64,000 bases of DNA from Rhizomys pruinosus (lineage: Eukaryota > Chordata > Mammalia > Rodentia > Spalacidae), in contig VZQC01006876.1 in assembly GCA_009823505.1 (NCBI GenBank), forward strand, positions 3,234,038 through 3,298,037. The letters run 5' to 3'. Numbering within the stretch: position 1 is the first letter of the stretch; each line of letters starts with the position of its first letter. Of the stretch, positions 45,801-50,330 are shown piece after piece. The position numbers and the translations under genes are program-made. The notes below the pieces were generated by a model. The model worked only from the letters and a program-made list of their open reading frames with translations, searched no databases and had not been told where the DNA came from.

Positions 45801-46823
45801 CAAGATGCCATTGACAAAGGTCTCATCGACAGGAAGTTCTTTGATCAGTACCGGTCTGGCAGCCTTAGCCTCACTCAGTTTGCCGACATGATCTCTCTGA
45901 AGAACGGTGTTGGCAATGGCACAAGCATGACGGGTAGCATTAACGATGATGTCTTTAGCAGCTCCCGACATGAATCAGTAAGTAAGATTTCCACCATATC
46001 CAGTGTCAGAAATTTAACCATCAGGAGCAGCTCTCTGTCTGATCCCCTGGAGGAGTCAAGCCCCATTGCAGCCATCTTTGACACAGAAAACCTGGAGAAA
46101 ATCTCTATTACAGAAGGCATAGAGCGAGGCATTGTGGATAGCATCACTGGTCAGAGGCTTCTGGAAGCTCAGGCTTGCACTGGTGGTATCATCCACCCCA
46201 CCACTGGTCAGAAGCTGTCACTGCAAGATGCGGTCTCCCAGGGTCTCATTGACCAAGACATGGCCACCAGGCTGAAACCTGCCCAGAAAGCCTTCATCGG
46301 CTTTGAAGGTGTGAAAGGAAAGAAAAAGATGTCAGCAGCAGAGGCAGTGAAAGAAAAATGGCTCCCCTACGAGGCAGGCCAGCGCTTCCTGGAGTTCCAG
46401 TATCTCACTGGAGGCCTCGTTGACCCGGAAGTGCATGGGAGGATTAGCACCGAAGAAGCCATAAGGAAAGGCTTCATTGATGGCCGTGCAGCTCAGAGGC
46501 TACAAGACATCAGCAGCTATGCCAAAATCCTCACCTGCCCCAAAACCAAATTAAAAATCTCCTACAAGGATGCCATGAATCGCTCCATGGTGGAAGATAT
46601 CACCGGGTTGCGCCTTCTGGAAGCTGCGTCTGTGTCCTCTAAGGGCTTGCCTAGCCCTTATAACATGTCTGCTCCAGGCTCCCGCTCTGGATCCCGTTCT
46701 GGGTCTCGCTCGGGCTCCCGTTCTGGTTCCCGAAGTGGGTCCCGCAGAGGAAGCTTTGATGCCACAGGGAATTCTTCCTACTCCTATTCTTACTCCTTTA
46801 GCAGTAGCTCAATTGGGCGTTAG
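7267..46823 (+). CDS. Dsp: Desmoplakin gene, coding exons 2-24
   Basis: Desmoplakin is the plakin cytolinker of desmosomes. Its N-terminus binds plakoglobin and plakophilin at the plaque, a coiled-coil rod dimerises it, and C-terminal plakin repeats bind intermediate filaments (established for the family). I recognise the protein across the whole window by residue-level similarity to human DSP. Twenty-three exons join in frame with GT/AG borders, and their lengths reproduce human coding positions c.171 to the stop. The first base of exon 2 completes Cys57, so exon 1 (170 coding bases) lies upstream of the window. The product should be 2,870 residues, against 2,871 in human, because one Ser is missing before the Gly-Ser-Arg tail. 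No frameshift or premature stop is seen. Order: plakin domain (exons 2-22), rod (exon 23 and the start of exon 24), plakin repeat domains and tail (exon 24). Residue numbers in the exon entries assume this numbering. Confidence 0.98.
7571..7798 (+). repeat. Composite B1 plus B3-like SINE
   Basis: A B1 5' part (gtggtggtgtacgcctttaatcc) runs into a B3-like part with ggagagaaccaactcc and AT-rich tail. Confidence 0.65.
7801..7978 (-). repeat. (GT)n and old B3-like SINE
   Basis: GT run at about 7,811-7,830, then an antisense decayed B3 with ggtcattaggcttggtggcaag. Confidence 0.6.
8076..8552 (-). repeat. B1 SINE with a B2 SINE inserted in its tail
   Basis: The whole block is flanked by acttccttattt (8,064 and 8,553). 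Inside it the B2 (about 8,118-8,402) is flanked by a perfect 16-bp tatttttggtcttttt duplication, so the B2 entered the B1 tail. The left side also holds an (ATTT)n run. Confidence 0.92.
8598..8712 (-). repeat. B1-related SINE, diverged
   Basis: Antisense; gagcctgggtctcacagtgtgg and gggattacaggtatggatcacc. Confidence 0.6.
8862..9010 (+). CDS. Dsp: Dsp exon 3 (residues 92-141)
   Basis: The exon is 149 bp, with acceptor ttag ending at 8,861 and donor gtattg at 9,011. It encodes the segment from Glu-Leu-Lys-Tyr to Gln-Lys-Arg of the N-terminal head. The length equals human exon 3. Confidence 0.97.
9230..9447 (+). repeat. B2/B3 SINE
   Basis: Sense, older than the GC-rich B2 copies, with AT-rich tail. 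Confidence 0.85.
9463..9700 (+). repeat. B4-type SINE
   Basis: B1-like part with gaggcaggaggatc, then an ID-like part; diverged. Confidence 0.6.
10166..10340 (+). CDS. Dsp: Dsp exon 4 (residues 141-199)
   Basis: The exon is 175 bp, with acceptor tttcag and donor gtaagt at 10,341. It contains the Arg-Arg-Ala-Ser-Ser-Lys-Gly4 segment typical of the desmoplakin head and then enters the first structured spectrin repeat of the plakin domain. Confidence 0.97.
10513..10650 (+). repeat. B1-like SINE, diverged
   Basis: gccatggtagcgtagcccttaatcc through agactttatcccccaaataaaa. Confidence 0.65.
10651..11110. other. Intron 4 stretch without recognised features
   Basis: No repeat, coding similarity or RNA gene recognised. 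Other such parts of the same intron are 11,740-12,127 and 12,235-13,050. Confidence 0.6.
11116..11735 (-). repeat. Three antisense B1/B4-like SINE pieces
   Basis: At about 11,116-11,248, 11,370-11,485 and 11,640-11,735. All are diverged but keep ggctggtcttg/cctcctgcctcagcctcc type words. Confidence 0.6.
12128..12230 (+). repeat. B1 SINE fragment
   Basis: aggtgtggtggtacatgcctttaatctcag, then internally deleted to the tail. Confidence 0.7.
13052..13345 (+). mobile_element. L1 3' end (3'UTR fragment)
   Basis: Sense rodent L1 3' UTR: the block with cacctctagctgaggagcta, the g/a-rich stretch and caaatacattgtacgaa before the tail. The same family recurs at 51,120-51,440. Confidence 0.75.
13386..13490 (-). 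repeat. B1-like fragment
   Basis: Antisense, diverged; ggctggccttgagaccctgtgc. Confidence 0.5.
13607..13735 (+). CDS. Dsp: Dsp exon 5 (residues 200-242)
   Basis: The exon is 129 bp in phase 0, with acceptor ccacag and donor gtactt at 13,736. It encodes spectrin-repeat helices of the plakin domain. The first residue is Ser where human has Ala. Confidence 0.97.
14238..14457 (-). repeat. B2/B3 SINE
   Basis: Antisense, old, ending agccattttcccagctcc. Confidence 0.8.
14808..14858 (+). CDS. Dsp: Dsp exon 6 (residues 243-259)
   Basis: This is a 51-bp phase-0 microexon of 17 codons ([17 protein letters not shown]). Acceptor is ctccag and donor is gtaagc at 14,859. It is part of a spectrin-repeat helix and too short to find by ORF length; similarity and flanking splice sites define it. 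Confidence 0.96.
15036..15205 (+). repeat. B1 SINE with long poly-A
   Basis: Full-length sense B1, young in appearance, about 180 bp after exon 6. Confidence 0.93.
15525..15628 (-). repeat. B1 SINE fragment
   Basis: Antisense with internal deletion. Confidence 0.8.
15838..16142. repeat. Old B3-like SINE (-) and ID SINE (+)
   Basis: B3-like antisense at 15,838-16,029 (gtcagaggacggcgctgtagagtc); ID-like sense at 16,060-16,142. Confidence 0.6.
16277..16655 (-). mobile_element. L1 3' end, antisense
   Basis: Poly-T then cacataaatttatttattt, ccccaccccaccagagctcg and ctcagggggccctacac. The same 3' UTR occurs at 33,197 and 36,178. Confidence 0.8.
16771..16932 (+). CDS. Dsp: Dsp exon 7 (residues 260-313)
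   Basis: The exon is 162 bp in phase 0, with acceptor ctgcag and donor gtaagt at 16,933. It encodes plakin-domain spectrin-repeat sequence including Ile-Met-Trp-Ile-Asn-Asp-Cys-Glu-Glu. A B1 in antisense starts about 30 bp after the donor. Confidence 0.97.
16960..17080 (-). repeat. B1 SINE next to exon 7 donor
   Basis: Antisense, 5' part missing, about 30 bp from the splice site. Confidence 0.85.
17096..17544 (-). mobile_element. L1 3' fragment with ORF2 C-terminus, antisense
   Basis: On the minus strand it encodes the L1 ORF2 C-terminal signature ([12 protein letters not shown]... ILSEV-type) with 3' UTR. The flanks agcatgctatg at about 17,075 and 17,545 look like a target-site duplication. 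Confidence 0.85.
17556..17685 (-). repeat. B1-like SINE, old
   Basis: gagacagggtttctttgttacc through agctgagaccacagg. Confidence 0.55.
17690..18355. other. Intron 7 stretch without recognised features
   Basis: No repeat or coding similarity recognised up to exon 8. Confidence 0.6.
18356..18460 (+). CDS. Dsp: Dsp exon 8 (residues 314-348)
   Basis: The exon is 105 bp in phase 0, with acceptor tcacag and donor gtagac at 18,461 (a weaker donor, lacking the +5 G). It encodes a spectrin-repeat helix from Ile-Arg-Met-Ser to Asp-Lys-Ile-Glu. Confidence 0.96.
18598..18740 (+). mobile_element. Ancient mammalian DNA transposon relic (hAT-type)
   Basis: Starts caggggttgg and contains aataaatatttcagacttg, tggtctctgtcacaa and gtgttccaataaaacttt, the word order of a widespread mammalian non-autonomous hAT element. 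The exact subfamily is not certain. Confidence 0.6.
19183..19278 (+). CDS. Dsp: Dsp exon 9 (residues 349-380)
   Basis: The exon is 96 bp in phase 0, with acceptor tttcag and donor gttcat at 19,279 (non-consensus after GT). It encodes the Trp-rich helix Gln-Thr-Gln-Trp-Ser-Trp-Ile-Leu of the plakin domain. Confidence 0.96.
19312..19556 (-). repeat. B2 SINE
   Basis: Antisense, diverged, immediately after exon 9. Confidence 0.85.
19570..19768 (-). repeat. B1 SINE with (ATT)n tail
   Basis: Antisense full-length B1. Target-site duplication caagtatattttta at 19,556 and 19,769. Confidence 0.92.
19985..20440 (-). mobile_element. Old MaLR-like LTR interrupted by a B1
   Basis: Antisense LTR words (ttgttactatagcaaaatg, ggcccc..ttctaaaggtttcacc) are split by a sense, 5'-truncated B1 at about 20,034-20,160. 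Family inferred from word order. Confidence 0.55.
20520..20645 (+). CDS. Dsp: Dsp exon 10 (residues 381-422)
   Basis: The exon is 126 bp in phase 0, with acceptor aacag and donor gtaccc at 20,646. It encodes a spectrin-repeat segment from Phe-Phe-Glu-Glu to Lys-Glu-Leu-Glu. Confidence 0.97.
21126..21278 (+). CDS. Dsp: Dsp exon 11 (residues 423-473)
   Basis: The exon is 153 bp in phase 0, with acceptor ttgcag and donor gtgtgt at 21,279. It encodes the end of one spectrin helix and the start of the SH3 insert (Arg-Ala-Leu-Cys-Asp-Tyr is the SH3 entry, by family structure). Confidence 0.97.
21602..21925 (+). repeat. Two tandem B1 SINEs
   Basis: Two sense B1 copies at 21,602-21,766 and 21,775-21,925, each with its own A-rich tail. 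Confidence 0.9.
22276..22428 (+). repeat. B1/B4-like SINE
   Basis: gggctgggtgtggttgtgc through gatcctgtctcaaaaaac. Confidence 0.7.
22508..23045 (-). repeat. ID, ID, B1 and B1-like SINEs with microsatellites
   Basis: Antisense ID-like copies at 22,508-22,594 and 22,658-22,732, short (GT)n, (AATT)n and (ATT)n runs, a B1 at 22,775-22,926 and an older B1-like piece to 23,045. Confidence 0.7.
23482..23636 (+). CDS. Dsp: Dsp exon 12 (residues 474-525), SH3 core
   Basis: The exon is 155 bp, with acceptor gtgcag and donor gtgagt at 23,637. It encodes most of the plakin SH3 domain, including Trp-Tyr-Val and the Val-Pro-Ser-Val-Gly-Leu strand, then returns to spectrin-repeat sequence. The split codon at its end (AA|A) completes Lys525 with exon 13. 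Confidence 0.97.
23815..24032 (-). repeat. B2/B3 SINE
   Basis: Antisense, single-unit type, about 180 bp after exon 12. Confidence 0.85.
24121..24374 (+). repeat. B2 SINE, full length, 17-bp duplication
   Basis: Perfect 14-bp target-site duplication gaaataatagctac at 24,107 and 24,375. Confidence 0.94.
24390..24913. other. Intron 12 stretch without recognised features
   Basis: No repeat or gene recognised before exon 13. Confidence 0.6.
24914..25040 (+). CDS. Dsp: Dsp exon 13 (residues 525-567)
   Basis: The exon is 127 bp, with acceptor tacag and donor gtgtgt at 25,041. It encodes spectrin-repeat helices with Trp-Asn-Gln-Leu and Ser-Trp-His-Tyr-Cys motifs identical to human. Confidence 0.97.
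25168..25262 (+). repeat. ID SINE
   Basis: ggggcggagctcagtggtag with A/C-rich tail. The following 25,263-25,880 holds nothing I recognise. Confidence 0.7.
25881..26082 (+). CDS. Dsp: Dsp exon 14 (residues 568-635)
   Basis: The exon is 202 bp, with acceptor ttccag and donor gtcagc at 26,083. It covers the end of the crystallised spectrin-repeat array (about residue 630) and runs into the linker Gln-His-Gln-Thr. Confidence 0.97.
26183..26590 (-). mobile_element. Old MaLR-like LTR, antisense
   Basis: Contains taaactgggtcatttgtaaag, the typical antisense 3' end of MaLR LTRs, and later words matching the 5' end. Diverged. Confidence 0.55.
26757..26983 (+). CDS. Dsp: Dsp exon 15 (residues 635-710)
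   Basis: The exon is 227 bp, with acceptor ttacag and donor gtacac at 26,984. It encodes plakin-domain sequence after the SH3-containing array. Several substitutions from human cluster near the 3' end, so this is one of the less constrained segments. Confidence 0.97.
27204..27367 (+). pseudogene. Rnu1-ps: U1 snRNA retropseudogene
   Basis: The 164 bases run from ATACTTACCTGG to TTTCCCCTG-type 3' end, exactly the length of U1. I count four or five substitutions from the consensus. One falls in the Sm site (ACTTTGTGG where U1 has AATTTGTGG), and two or three are CpG decay. The 5' end that pairs with splice donors is intact. It is followed directly by an A-run and not by a U1 3' box, and no snRNA promoter element is evident upstream. 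It is therefore most likely an L1-mobilised copy, not an active gene. The gene symbol is descriptive only. Confidence 0.93.
27383..27733. repeat. B1 SINE (+) followed by B2/B3 SINE (-)
   Basis: Sense B1 at 27,383-27,534 directly abutting an antisense B2/B3 at 27,535-27,733. Confidence 0.88.
28150..28378 (+). repeat. B3 SINE
   Basis: Sense B3/B2 copy ending about 60 bp before exon 16. Confidence 0.85.
28437..28603 (+). CDS. Dsp: Dsp exon 16 (residues 711-766)
   Basis: The exon is 167 bp, with acceptor tgacag and donor gtaagt at 28,604. It encodes spectrin-repeat-like helices through Asp-Gly-Tyr-Leu-Asn. The codon AG|C is split with exon 17. Confidence 0.97.
28650..29487 (-). repeat. ID and four B1 SINEs, all antisense
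   Basis: ID-like at 28,650-28,722; B1 copies at 28,795-28,908, 28,918-29,068, 29,165-29,312 and 29,325-29,487. This is a B1 hot spot in intron 16. Confidence 0.85.
29500..30000 (-). repeat. B2 SINE and B1 fragment
   Basis: Antisense B2 at 29,500-29,718 and a short antisense B1 piece at 29,915-30,000. Confidence 0.8.
30112..30250 (+). CDS. Dsp: Dsp exon 17 (residues 766-812)
   Basis: The exon is 139 bp, with acceptor cctag and donor gtaatg at 30,251. It encodes the plakin-domain segment Leu-Cys-Ser-Val-Arg-Ala through Gly-Leu-Lys. Human has Thr where this has Ser. Confidence 0.97.
30335..30560 (-). repeat. B2 SINE
   Basis: Antisense, with a deletion around the aactggag block. Confidence 0.85.
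30738..31075 (-). repeat. B1 SINE and B4-type SINE
   Basis: Antisense B1 at 30,738-30,893; diverged B1/B4 at 30,912-31,075. Confidence 0.75.
31130..31472 (-). mobile_element. MaLR LTR (MT/ORR1 type), antisense
   Basis: Starts with gtattagttactcttttgttgctgtgat, the antisense 3' end of rodent MaLR LTRs, and contains gcaggaagctgagaggtcacat. Related to the copy at 52,911. Confidence 0.75.
31627..32120. repeat. B1-like (+), ID-like (-) and ID-like (+) SINEs
   Basis: At 31,627-31,740, 31,917-32,000 and 32,005-32,120, the last ending 70 bp before exon 18. Confidence 0.6.
32192..32385 (+). CDS. Dsp: Dsp exon 18 (residues 813-877)
   Basis: The exon is 194 bp, with acceptor ttgcag and donor gtcagt at 32,386. 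It encodes a plakin-domain spectrin-repeat segment including Tyr-Pro-Leu-Tyr-Asp-Leu-Asp-Leu-Gly. The codon AG|A is split with exon 19. Confidence 0.97.
32390..32760. other. Intron 18 stretch without recognised features
   Basis: No repeat or gene recognised directly after exon 18. Confidence 0.6.
33197..34239 (-). mobile_element. 5'-truncated L1 insertion, antisense
   Basis: Poly-T at the left, 3' UTR, then on the minus strand the L1 ORF2 C-terminal region ([19 protein letters not shown] type at 33,715-34,008). Flanked by the perfect duplication gactcatgtctatt at 33,183 and 34,240. The reading frame is broken: a short deletion separates the two conserved ORF2 blocks. Confidence 0.92.
34270..35064. 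repeat. B4 (-), B1-like (-), B1 (-) and B2 (+) SINEs
   Basis: B4 at 34,270-34,480, (TC)n at 34,488-34,530, old B1-like at 34,560-34,662, B1 at 34,665-34,815 with a duplicated tgggattaaagg block, and full B2 with the 17-bp duplication at 34,832-35,064. Confidence 0.85.
35065..35700 (-). mobile_element. L1 3'UTR fragment carrying two B1 insertions
   Basis: Antisense L1 3' UTR at 35,065-35,170 and 35,440-35,700 (ctgtcagatgtcaatagctcc). It is interrupted by antisense B1 copies at 35,172-35,342 and 35,343-35,437. Confidence 0.75.
35930..36092 (+). CDS. Dsp: Dsp exon 19 (residues 877-931)
   Basis: The exon is 163 bp, with acceptor ccccag and donor gtataa at 36,093. It encodes a spectrin-repeat helix from Leu-Trp-Asp-Leu-Glu to Asn-Glu-Gln-Lys. 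The intron before it (3.5 kb) is filled by L1 and SINE insertions. Confidence 0.97.
36178..36530 (-). mobile_element. L1 3' end, antisense
   Basis: 3' UTR of the same kind as at 16,277 and 33,197 (ccacaccccaccagagctc). The following 36,545-36,775 is unrecognised. Confidence 0.75.
36778..37170 (+). repeat. B1-like SINE and B3 SINE
   Basis: Diverged sense B1-like at 36,778-36,890 and sense B3 at 36,942-37,170. Confidence 0.8.
37362..37445 (+). CDS. Dsp: Dsp exon 20 (residues 932-959)
   Basis: This 84-bp phase-0 exon has acceptor gtctag and donor gtatgt at 37,446. It encodes Asn-Leu-His-Ser-Glu through Asn-Ser-Ile-Lys of the late plakin domain. A sense B1 starts about 30 bp after the donor. 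Confidence 0.96.
37474..37885 (+). repeat. B1 SINE and B4 SINE
   Basis: Sense B1 at 37,474-37,628; B4 at 37,635-37,885 (B1-like part then ID-like gtatagctcagtggtacag). Together they fill almost all of intron 20. Confidence 0.85.
37913..38020 (+). CDS. Dsp: Dsp exon 21 (residues 960-995)
   Basis: The exon is 108 bp in phase 0, with acceptor tgtag and donor gtatat at 38,021. It encodes Asp-Tyr-Glu-Leu-Gln through Ile-Leu-Gln-Glu near the plakin/rod junction. Confidence 0.96.
38306..38413. repeat. 35-bp minisatellite, three copies
   Basis: Units beginning tcagggga at 38,308, 38,343 and 38,378, each with cgaaggggaaagcctggggt (first copy has one change). It lies in intron 21. Confidence 0.95.
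38584..38682 (+). CDS. Dsp: Dsp exon 22 (residues 996-1028)
   Basis: The exon is 99 bp in phase 0, with acceptor ctaag (AAG rather than CAG) after a pyrimidine tract and donor gtaatt at 38,683. It encodes the last plakin-domain helix leading into the rod. Confidence 0.96.
38928..39080 (+). repeat. B1 SINE, full length
   Basis: Perfect 17-bp target-site duplication aaaacccattgacttca at 38,911 and 39,081. Confidence 0.95.
39306..39660 (-). repeat. B1-like and B2 SINEs
   Basis: B1-like at 39,306-39,420 flanked by atcataagct; B2 at 39,439-39,660 flanked by aagctcgtttta (39,427 and 39,661). Confidence 0.9.
39804..39842. repeat. (GT)n microsatellite
   Basis: About 20 GT units, 100 bp before exon 23. 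Confidence 0.95.
39946..42240 (+). CDS. Dsp: Dsp exon 23, coiled-coil rod (residues 1029-1793)
   Basis: The exon is 2,295 bp (765 codons) in phase 0, with acceptor ccacag and donor gtattc at 42,241. The sequence is almost entirely Glu/Lys/Arg/Leu heptads, the central rod that makes parallel dimers. The first codon is ATG where human has a Leu codon; it is internal, not a start. Inside the exon is an approximately 156-codon tandem repeat (about 1165-1320 and 1321-1476, with a diverged third unit after it) marked by recurring EIERL, YENEL, KVRN and EINITKTTI motifs. Each of the first two units holds an in-frame consensus donor (see 40,444 and 40,912). Using the full exon gives DSPI. The sequence is otherwise close to human, with no break. 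Confidence 0.98.
40438..40449 (+). other. Dsp: Internal 5' splice site for short isoform DSPII
   Basis: AAG|GTAAGA with cut after 40,443, which is coding position 3,582. Joining to exon 24 stays in phase and removes residues 1195-1793 (599 residues), which matches the known DSPII isoform lacking most of the rod. Confidence 0.9.
40906..40917 (+). other. Dsp: Internal 5' splice site fitting isoform DSPIa
   Basis: AAG|GTAAGA with cut after 40,911, coding position 4,050, exactly 468 bases after the DSPII donor. Joining to exon 24 would drop residues 1351-1793 (443 residues, roughly 52 kDa). This fits the reported size of the intermediate isoform DSPIa; the assignment is inference from size and site strength. 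Confidence 0.75.
42546..42632 (+). repeat. ID-like SINE
   Basis: gtgatggtagagcaggtgcttagc and gttcaatttccaacatc. Confidence 0.65.
43260..43490 (+). repeat. B2 SINE, single-unit type
   Basis: Sense and full length. Target-site duplication tagtatatgata at 43,248 and 43,491. Confidence 0.92.
43590..46823 (+). CDS. Dsp: Dsp exon 24, rod end, plakin repeat domains and tail (residues 1794-2870)
   Basis: This terminal exon has 3,234 coding bp starting with Ala-Ser-Asn-Arg after acceptor ttctag; stop is TAG at 46,821. The rod ends near residue 1944 (Arg-Gln-Arg-Pro-Tyr-Gly, about 44,040). Three plakin repeat domains follow, at about 44,090-44,835 (A), 44,940-45,550 (B) and 46,035-46,660 (C), each built of repeats with LLEAQ-TGG-DP signatures; these bind keratin, desmin and vimentin. 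The tail has six Gly-Ser-Arg units then Arg-Gly-Ser, whose Ser (2848 here, 2849 in human) is the known phosphorylation site tuning filament binding. Differences from human: one Ser lost before the tail, last residue Arg not His, and a variable patch near residue 2585. Confidence 0.98.
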   Translation, partial: ASNRIQESKSQCTQVVQERESLLVKIKVLEQDKARLQRLEDELNRAKATLEAESRVKQRLECEKQQIQDDLNQWKTQYSRKEEAIRKIESEREKSEREKNSLRSEIERLQAEIKRIEERCRRKLEDSTRETQSQLETERCRLQREIDKLRQRPYGSHRETQTEYEWTVDSSKLVFDGLRKKVTAMQLYECQLIDKATLDKLLKGKKSVEEVASEIQPFLRGAGAIAGASASPKEKYSLVEAKRKKFITPESTVMLLEAQAATGGIIDPHRNEKLTVDNAIARDLIDFDDRQQIYAAEKAITGFDDPFSGKTVSVSEAIKKNMIDRETGLRLLEAQLASGGVVDPVNSVFLPKDVALARGLIDRDLYRSLNDPRDSQKNFVDPITKKKVSYMQLRERCRIEPHTGLLLLSVQKRSMSFQGIRQPVTVTELVDSGILRPSTVNELESGQISYDEVGERIKDFLQGSSCIAGIYNETTKQKLGIYEAMKIGLVRPGTALELLEAQAATGFIVDPVSNLRLPVEEAYKRGLVGIEFKEKLLSAERAVTGYNDPETGNIISLFQAMNKELIEKGHGIRLLEAQIATGGIIDPKESHRLPVDMAYKRGYFNEELSEILSDPSDDTKGFFDPNTEENLTYLQLKERCIKDEETGLCLLPLKEKKKQVQTSQKNTLRKRRVVIVDPETNKEMSVQEAYKKGLIDYETFKELCEQECEWEEITITGSDGSTRVVLVDRKTGSQYDIQDAIDKGLIDRKFFDQYRSGSLSLTQFADMISLKNGVGNGTSMTGSINDDVFSSSRHESVSKISTISSVRNLTIRSSSLSDPLEESSPIAAIFDTENLEKISITEGIERGIVDSITGQRLLEAQACTGGIIHPTTGQKLSLQDAVSQGLIDQDMATRLKPAQKAFIGFEGVKGKKKMSAAEAVKEKWLPYEAGQRFLEFQYLTGGLVDPEVHGRISTEEAIRKGFIDGRAAQRLQDISSYAKILTCPKTKLKISYKDAMNRSMVEDITGLRLLEAASVSSKGLPSPYNMSAPGSRSGSRSGSRSGSRSGSRSGSRRGSFDATGNSSYSYSYSFSSSSIGR

Positions 46824-47515
46824 TAGGCAGTTATAAGTGGGAACTATACGATAGAGTCATTTATATGAATTTCTACTATATTTTAAATAACAACAAAAGC
46901 AAACCTGGTGCTTGCAGTATAATGGTAGAACTTTCTATTCTTAAAACATAGCTGTAGTCAAAATCCAATAGTAAAGGCTTTCTGGGTTTTTAACTTTCAG
47001 TTCATCTTAACTAATGTAGTACACTTCAATATATGTAAATGAAGTGCTAATCACCTGTAAGGATAGCACAATTGAATTTAGAACAATTTCTGTAATTCAT
47101 TTTTGAATCAACTCTTCCTGAAACTTTTATTTTTTATTTTTTTGGCCTATCATGCCAATTTCTGTTTTTCTACTCTTGGAGACAGAAACTTATCTCTAGG
47201 GTTTTAGCCATCATTTGATTTCTTATCTAAATATTTCCATTTTCTGTATTAGGAGAAAATTACCCTCCCTCCCCATCCCAAACATTCTGGCCTATGTTTC
47301 CTTTAGTTTAAGAACTTAGATTGTATTACCCATATACTCTTTATTAATGCACTTGTTTGGTTTGGTATTAATCTGACTGCCCACAATAGCAGGATTCTTT
47401 GCTTTTCTTTAGTCAAAGTTTTCTGTTTATTTGGCTTGTCATTTTCTGTGTACTTTAAAAAGGTGTCTCTATGAAATTTGCTGTTCTGGCAATAAAGTTT
47501 CAGACTTTGGAAGTT
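46824..47515 (+). other. Dsp: Dsp 3' untranslated region
   Basis: About 690 bp of AT-rich, SINE-free sequence follows the stop codon up to the poly(A) signal. The absence of repeats here contrasts with the sequence directly after it, as expected for a transcribed, selected UTR. The cleavage position is inferred as about 15-25 bases after the signal. Confidence 0.8.
47491..47496 (+). terminator. Dsp polyadenylation signal AATAAA
   Basis: A canonical AATAAA followed within about 25 bases by a T/GT-rich stretch (gtttttgtgttttattt) that can act as the downstream element. It is the last such signal before the repeats begin at about 47,568. Confidence 0.8.
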
Positions 47516-47567
47516 TTTGTGTTTTATTTAATGATGTTTATACATAAAAGGACATTTACCATCTGAT

Positions 47568-47970
47568 TTTTTTTTGGGGGGGGTCTTTTCGAGACAGGGT
47601 CTCCCTATAGCCCCAGCTGTCCTGGAACTCACTCTGTAGACCAGGCTGGCCTTGAACTCACAAAGATCCGCCTGCCTCTGCCTCCCAAGTGCTAGGATTA
47701 AAGGCATGTGTCACCATGCCCTGCTAACACCTGATTTTTATATATCATAAGATAGGTCTAAAGCCATTTTAGAAAGAAAAACCTCAAAATACTAGTTTGG
47801 AGCTGGGCGTGGTGGCGTGTGCCTTTAATCCCAGCACTAGGGAGGTAGAGGTGGGTGGATCTCTGTGAGTTTAAAGCCAGCCTGGTCTACAGAGCAAGCT
47901 CCAGGACATCTGGTACTAAAAGGAAGACCCTGCCTCAAAAATACCAAAAAAAAAGTTAAAAAAAAAAGTT
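47568..47970. repeat. B1 SINE (-) and B1 SINE (+)
   Basis: Antisense B1 at 47,568-47,727 just beyond the Dsp poly(A) site. Sense B1 at 47,800-47,970 flanked by aatactagtttgga. Confidence 0.9.
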
Positions 47971-48455
47971 AAAAAAATACTAGTTTGGAATTCTTTTTAG
48001 AAGATGGCCTTTTGAAATTAGGTTTTTCAACTTATCTCCTTGGAAAGAATTTATGGAAACTGATCATCTGAGAGATCAAAGCCATGTTTTGGATTATTCT
48101 GGATAGTAAGTTCAAAGGAACATCAGCACAAAGTGACCATCGTATAATACTGGGAAAAAAAAAATCATGAAATGGCCGAGATTCCTTTTTGGATAGCCTC
48201 AAAATAAGAATTGTCACATTTTCTCTCTCCCTGCCCCTAGAGGAAAGAATTGTTCTTGAATCTATGAAATGGTTTCTGAAGAGTTCTTGGCTCTCTGTTG
48301 AAAAACAATGATGTAGCCTGGCGTTGTGGCGCACACCTTTAATCCTAGCACTCGGGAGGCAGAGGCAGGTGGATCTTTGTGAGTTCAAGGCCAGCCTGGT
48401 CTACAGAGTGAGTTCCGGGACAGCTGGGGCTACAGGGAAACCAGGTCTCGAAAAG

Positions 48456-48499
<44 letters not shown>

Positions 48500-49483
48500 A
48501 AAAGAAAAAGAAAAACAATGCTGCATGAGTGAATCAAAGGGAAATGAATAGAATTCAGAGATTTGATACTGAATTGACTTTACTCAATACTTACTCCATT
48601 AGTCACTTTTCCCATTGCTGTGACAAATAGCTGAAAAGTCAGAAGGGAAGAATTATTTATTCTGCCTGGTGGATTTAGCCCACAATCTTTGGTTCGACTG
48701 CTTCTGGGTGCATAGTGAGGTACCCATTGTAGTAGTAGAGACATATGGTAGAGGATATTCATCTTATGATGGACAGGAAGGGGAGGAAAGATCGATAGAC
48801 CCTTCTATCCTCAGGTTGTCATTAAACTCTGAGATAAGATGGGACTGTTGGGCTGGCAAGATGGATCAGCAGATAAAAATGCTTGCCACGAAAGCCTGAG
48901 GACTGGAGTTCTATCCTTGGAACCCATAAAAGTCTACAAAAGTAGCCTCTGACCTCAACACTTATGCCGTGGCCTGTGTGCATCCCCCCTCCCCCCATCA
49001 AAACACATACACATTAGAAAAAAATCTGTCCTAGAGAGAGCACATACTTGATTTGGGCTGTTTTCACCTATTTCACCTACACAGAGCATTCACAGAAAAA
49101 AGAAATATATCTGACTTTCTTTTTTTTTTTTTGGTCTTTTTGAGACAGGGTCTCCCTGTAGTCCCAGCTGTCCTGAAACTCACTCTGTAGACCAGGCTGG
49201 CCTTGAACTTACAAAGATCCGCCTGCCTCTGCTTCCCGAGTGCTAGGATTAAAGGCATGTGCCACCACGCCCAGCCCCCAAATATATCTGACTTTCAATA
49301 ACAGTCATTGTGTCATGTTCAAAATTGGTCTCACATTTCCCCTATTGTTACAATAAAGAGCAAAATAAGAGAAGTGGCAGGTTCAATGGGAAAGGAAGCT
49401 GAGACAAATTACCCTTCAGAACAAGCTTTATTAGAAAGGTCTCATGATCACTGGGGGGCCATGATTCAGCCTTAGTGGGGGAT

Positions 49484-49517
<34 letters not shown>

Positions 49518-50070
49518 AGAGAAATTCCCCAAACAAAGCATATTTTCTGGGGGGCTGGAGAAATGGCCTAGCGGTTAAGAGTGCCAACTGCTCTTGCAGA
49601 GGACCCGAGTTCAATCCCCAGCACCCACATGGTGGCTGAAAACCATCTTTAACTCCAGTTCTAGGGGAATCCGATGCCCTCTTCTGACCTCTGCGGAATT
49701 GCACAACACGGGTGCACAACCTACATGCAGACAGTACATTCATACACATACAAAAAAAATATTTTCTGATTTTTTTGGCAGGAAGTTCCATAGTATATTT
49801 TTTTTCCGTCTTTTTGAAATGGATTCCTGGTAGCAACAGCTGGCCTGTAACTCACTATGCAGACCAAGCTGGCCTTGAACTCACAGGGATCACCTTCCTC
49901 TGCTGGGATTAAACTTGTGCACCAGCATACCCAACCATACTACATTATTTAAACTGACATTGCCTACATGTCAAAGATTCAGGTAGAATCAGGACGTTAT
50001 CTTGCAGCCATAAAGGGGAAGGGCTGAGTTGGCTTGCTTCCCAGCCCACCCCACCTGTAGGCTCTAACTT

Positions 50071-50330
50071 CCAGAAAATCAGTAGAGGAAGTCTTTATTA
50101 CAGAAGGCATAGAGCAGGGTGCTATGGATGGCATCACTGGTCAGAGGTTTCTGGAAGCTCAGGCCTGAATTGGTGGCATCACTCACCCTACCACTGGTCA
50201 GAAGCTGTCACTGCAAGATGCAGTCTCCCAGGGTCTCATTGACTAAGACATGGCTATCAGGGTGAAACTTGCCCAGAAAGCCTTCATCGGTTTTGAAGAT
50301 GTGAAGGAAGGGCCTGTCAACTGAAGAGGG
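50071..50330 (+). pseudogene. Dsp-ps: Decayed copy of part of Dsp exon 24
   Basis: About 217 bases align without gaps to 46,109-46,325 of exon 24 (plakin repeat domain C, residues about 2634-2705). I count roughly 26 substitutions, mostly transitions, so about 88% identical. Translation in the parental frame has at least two stops (near 50,166 and 50,244), and similarity fades at both ends. It lies 2.6 kb after the Dsp poly(A) signal in the same orientation. It covers one exon only, so sequence cannot tell a local duplication from a truncated retrocopy. The gene symbol is descriptive. Confidence 0.92.
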
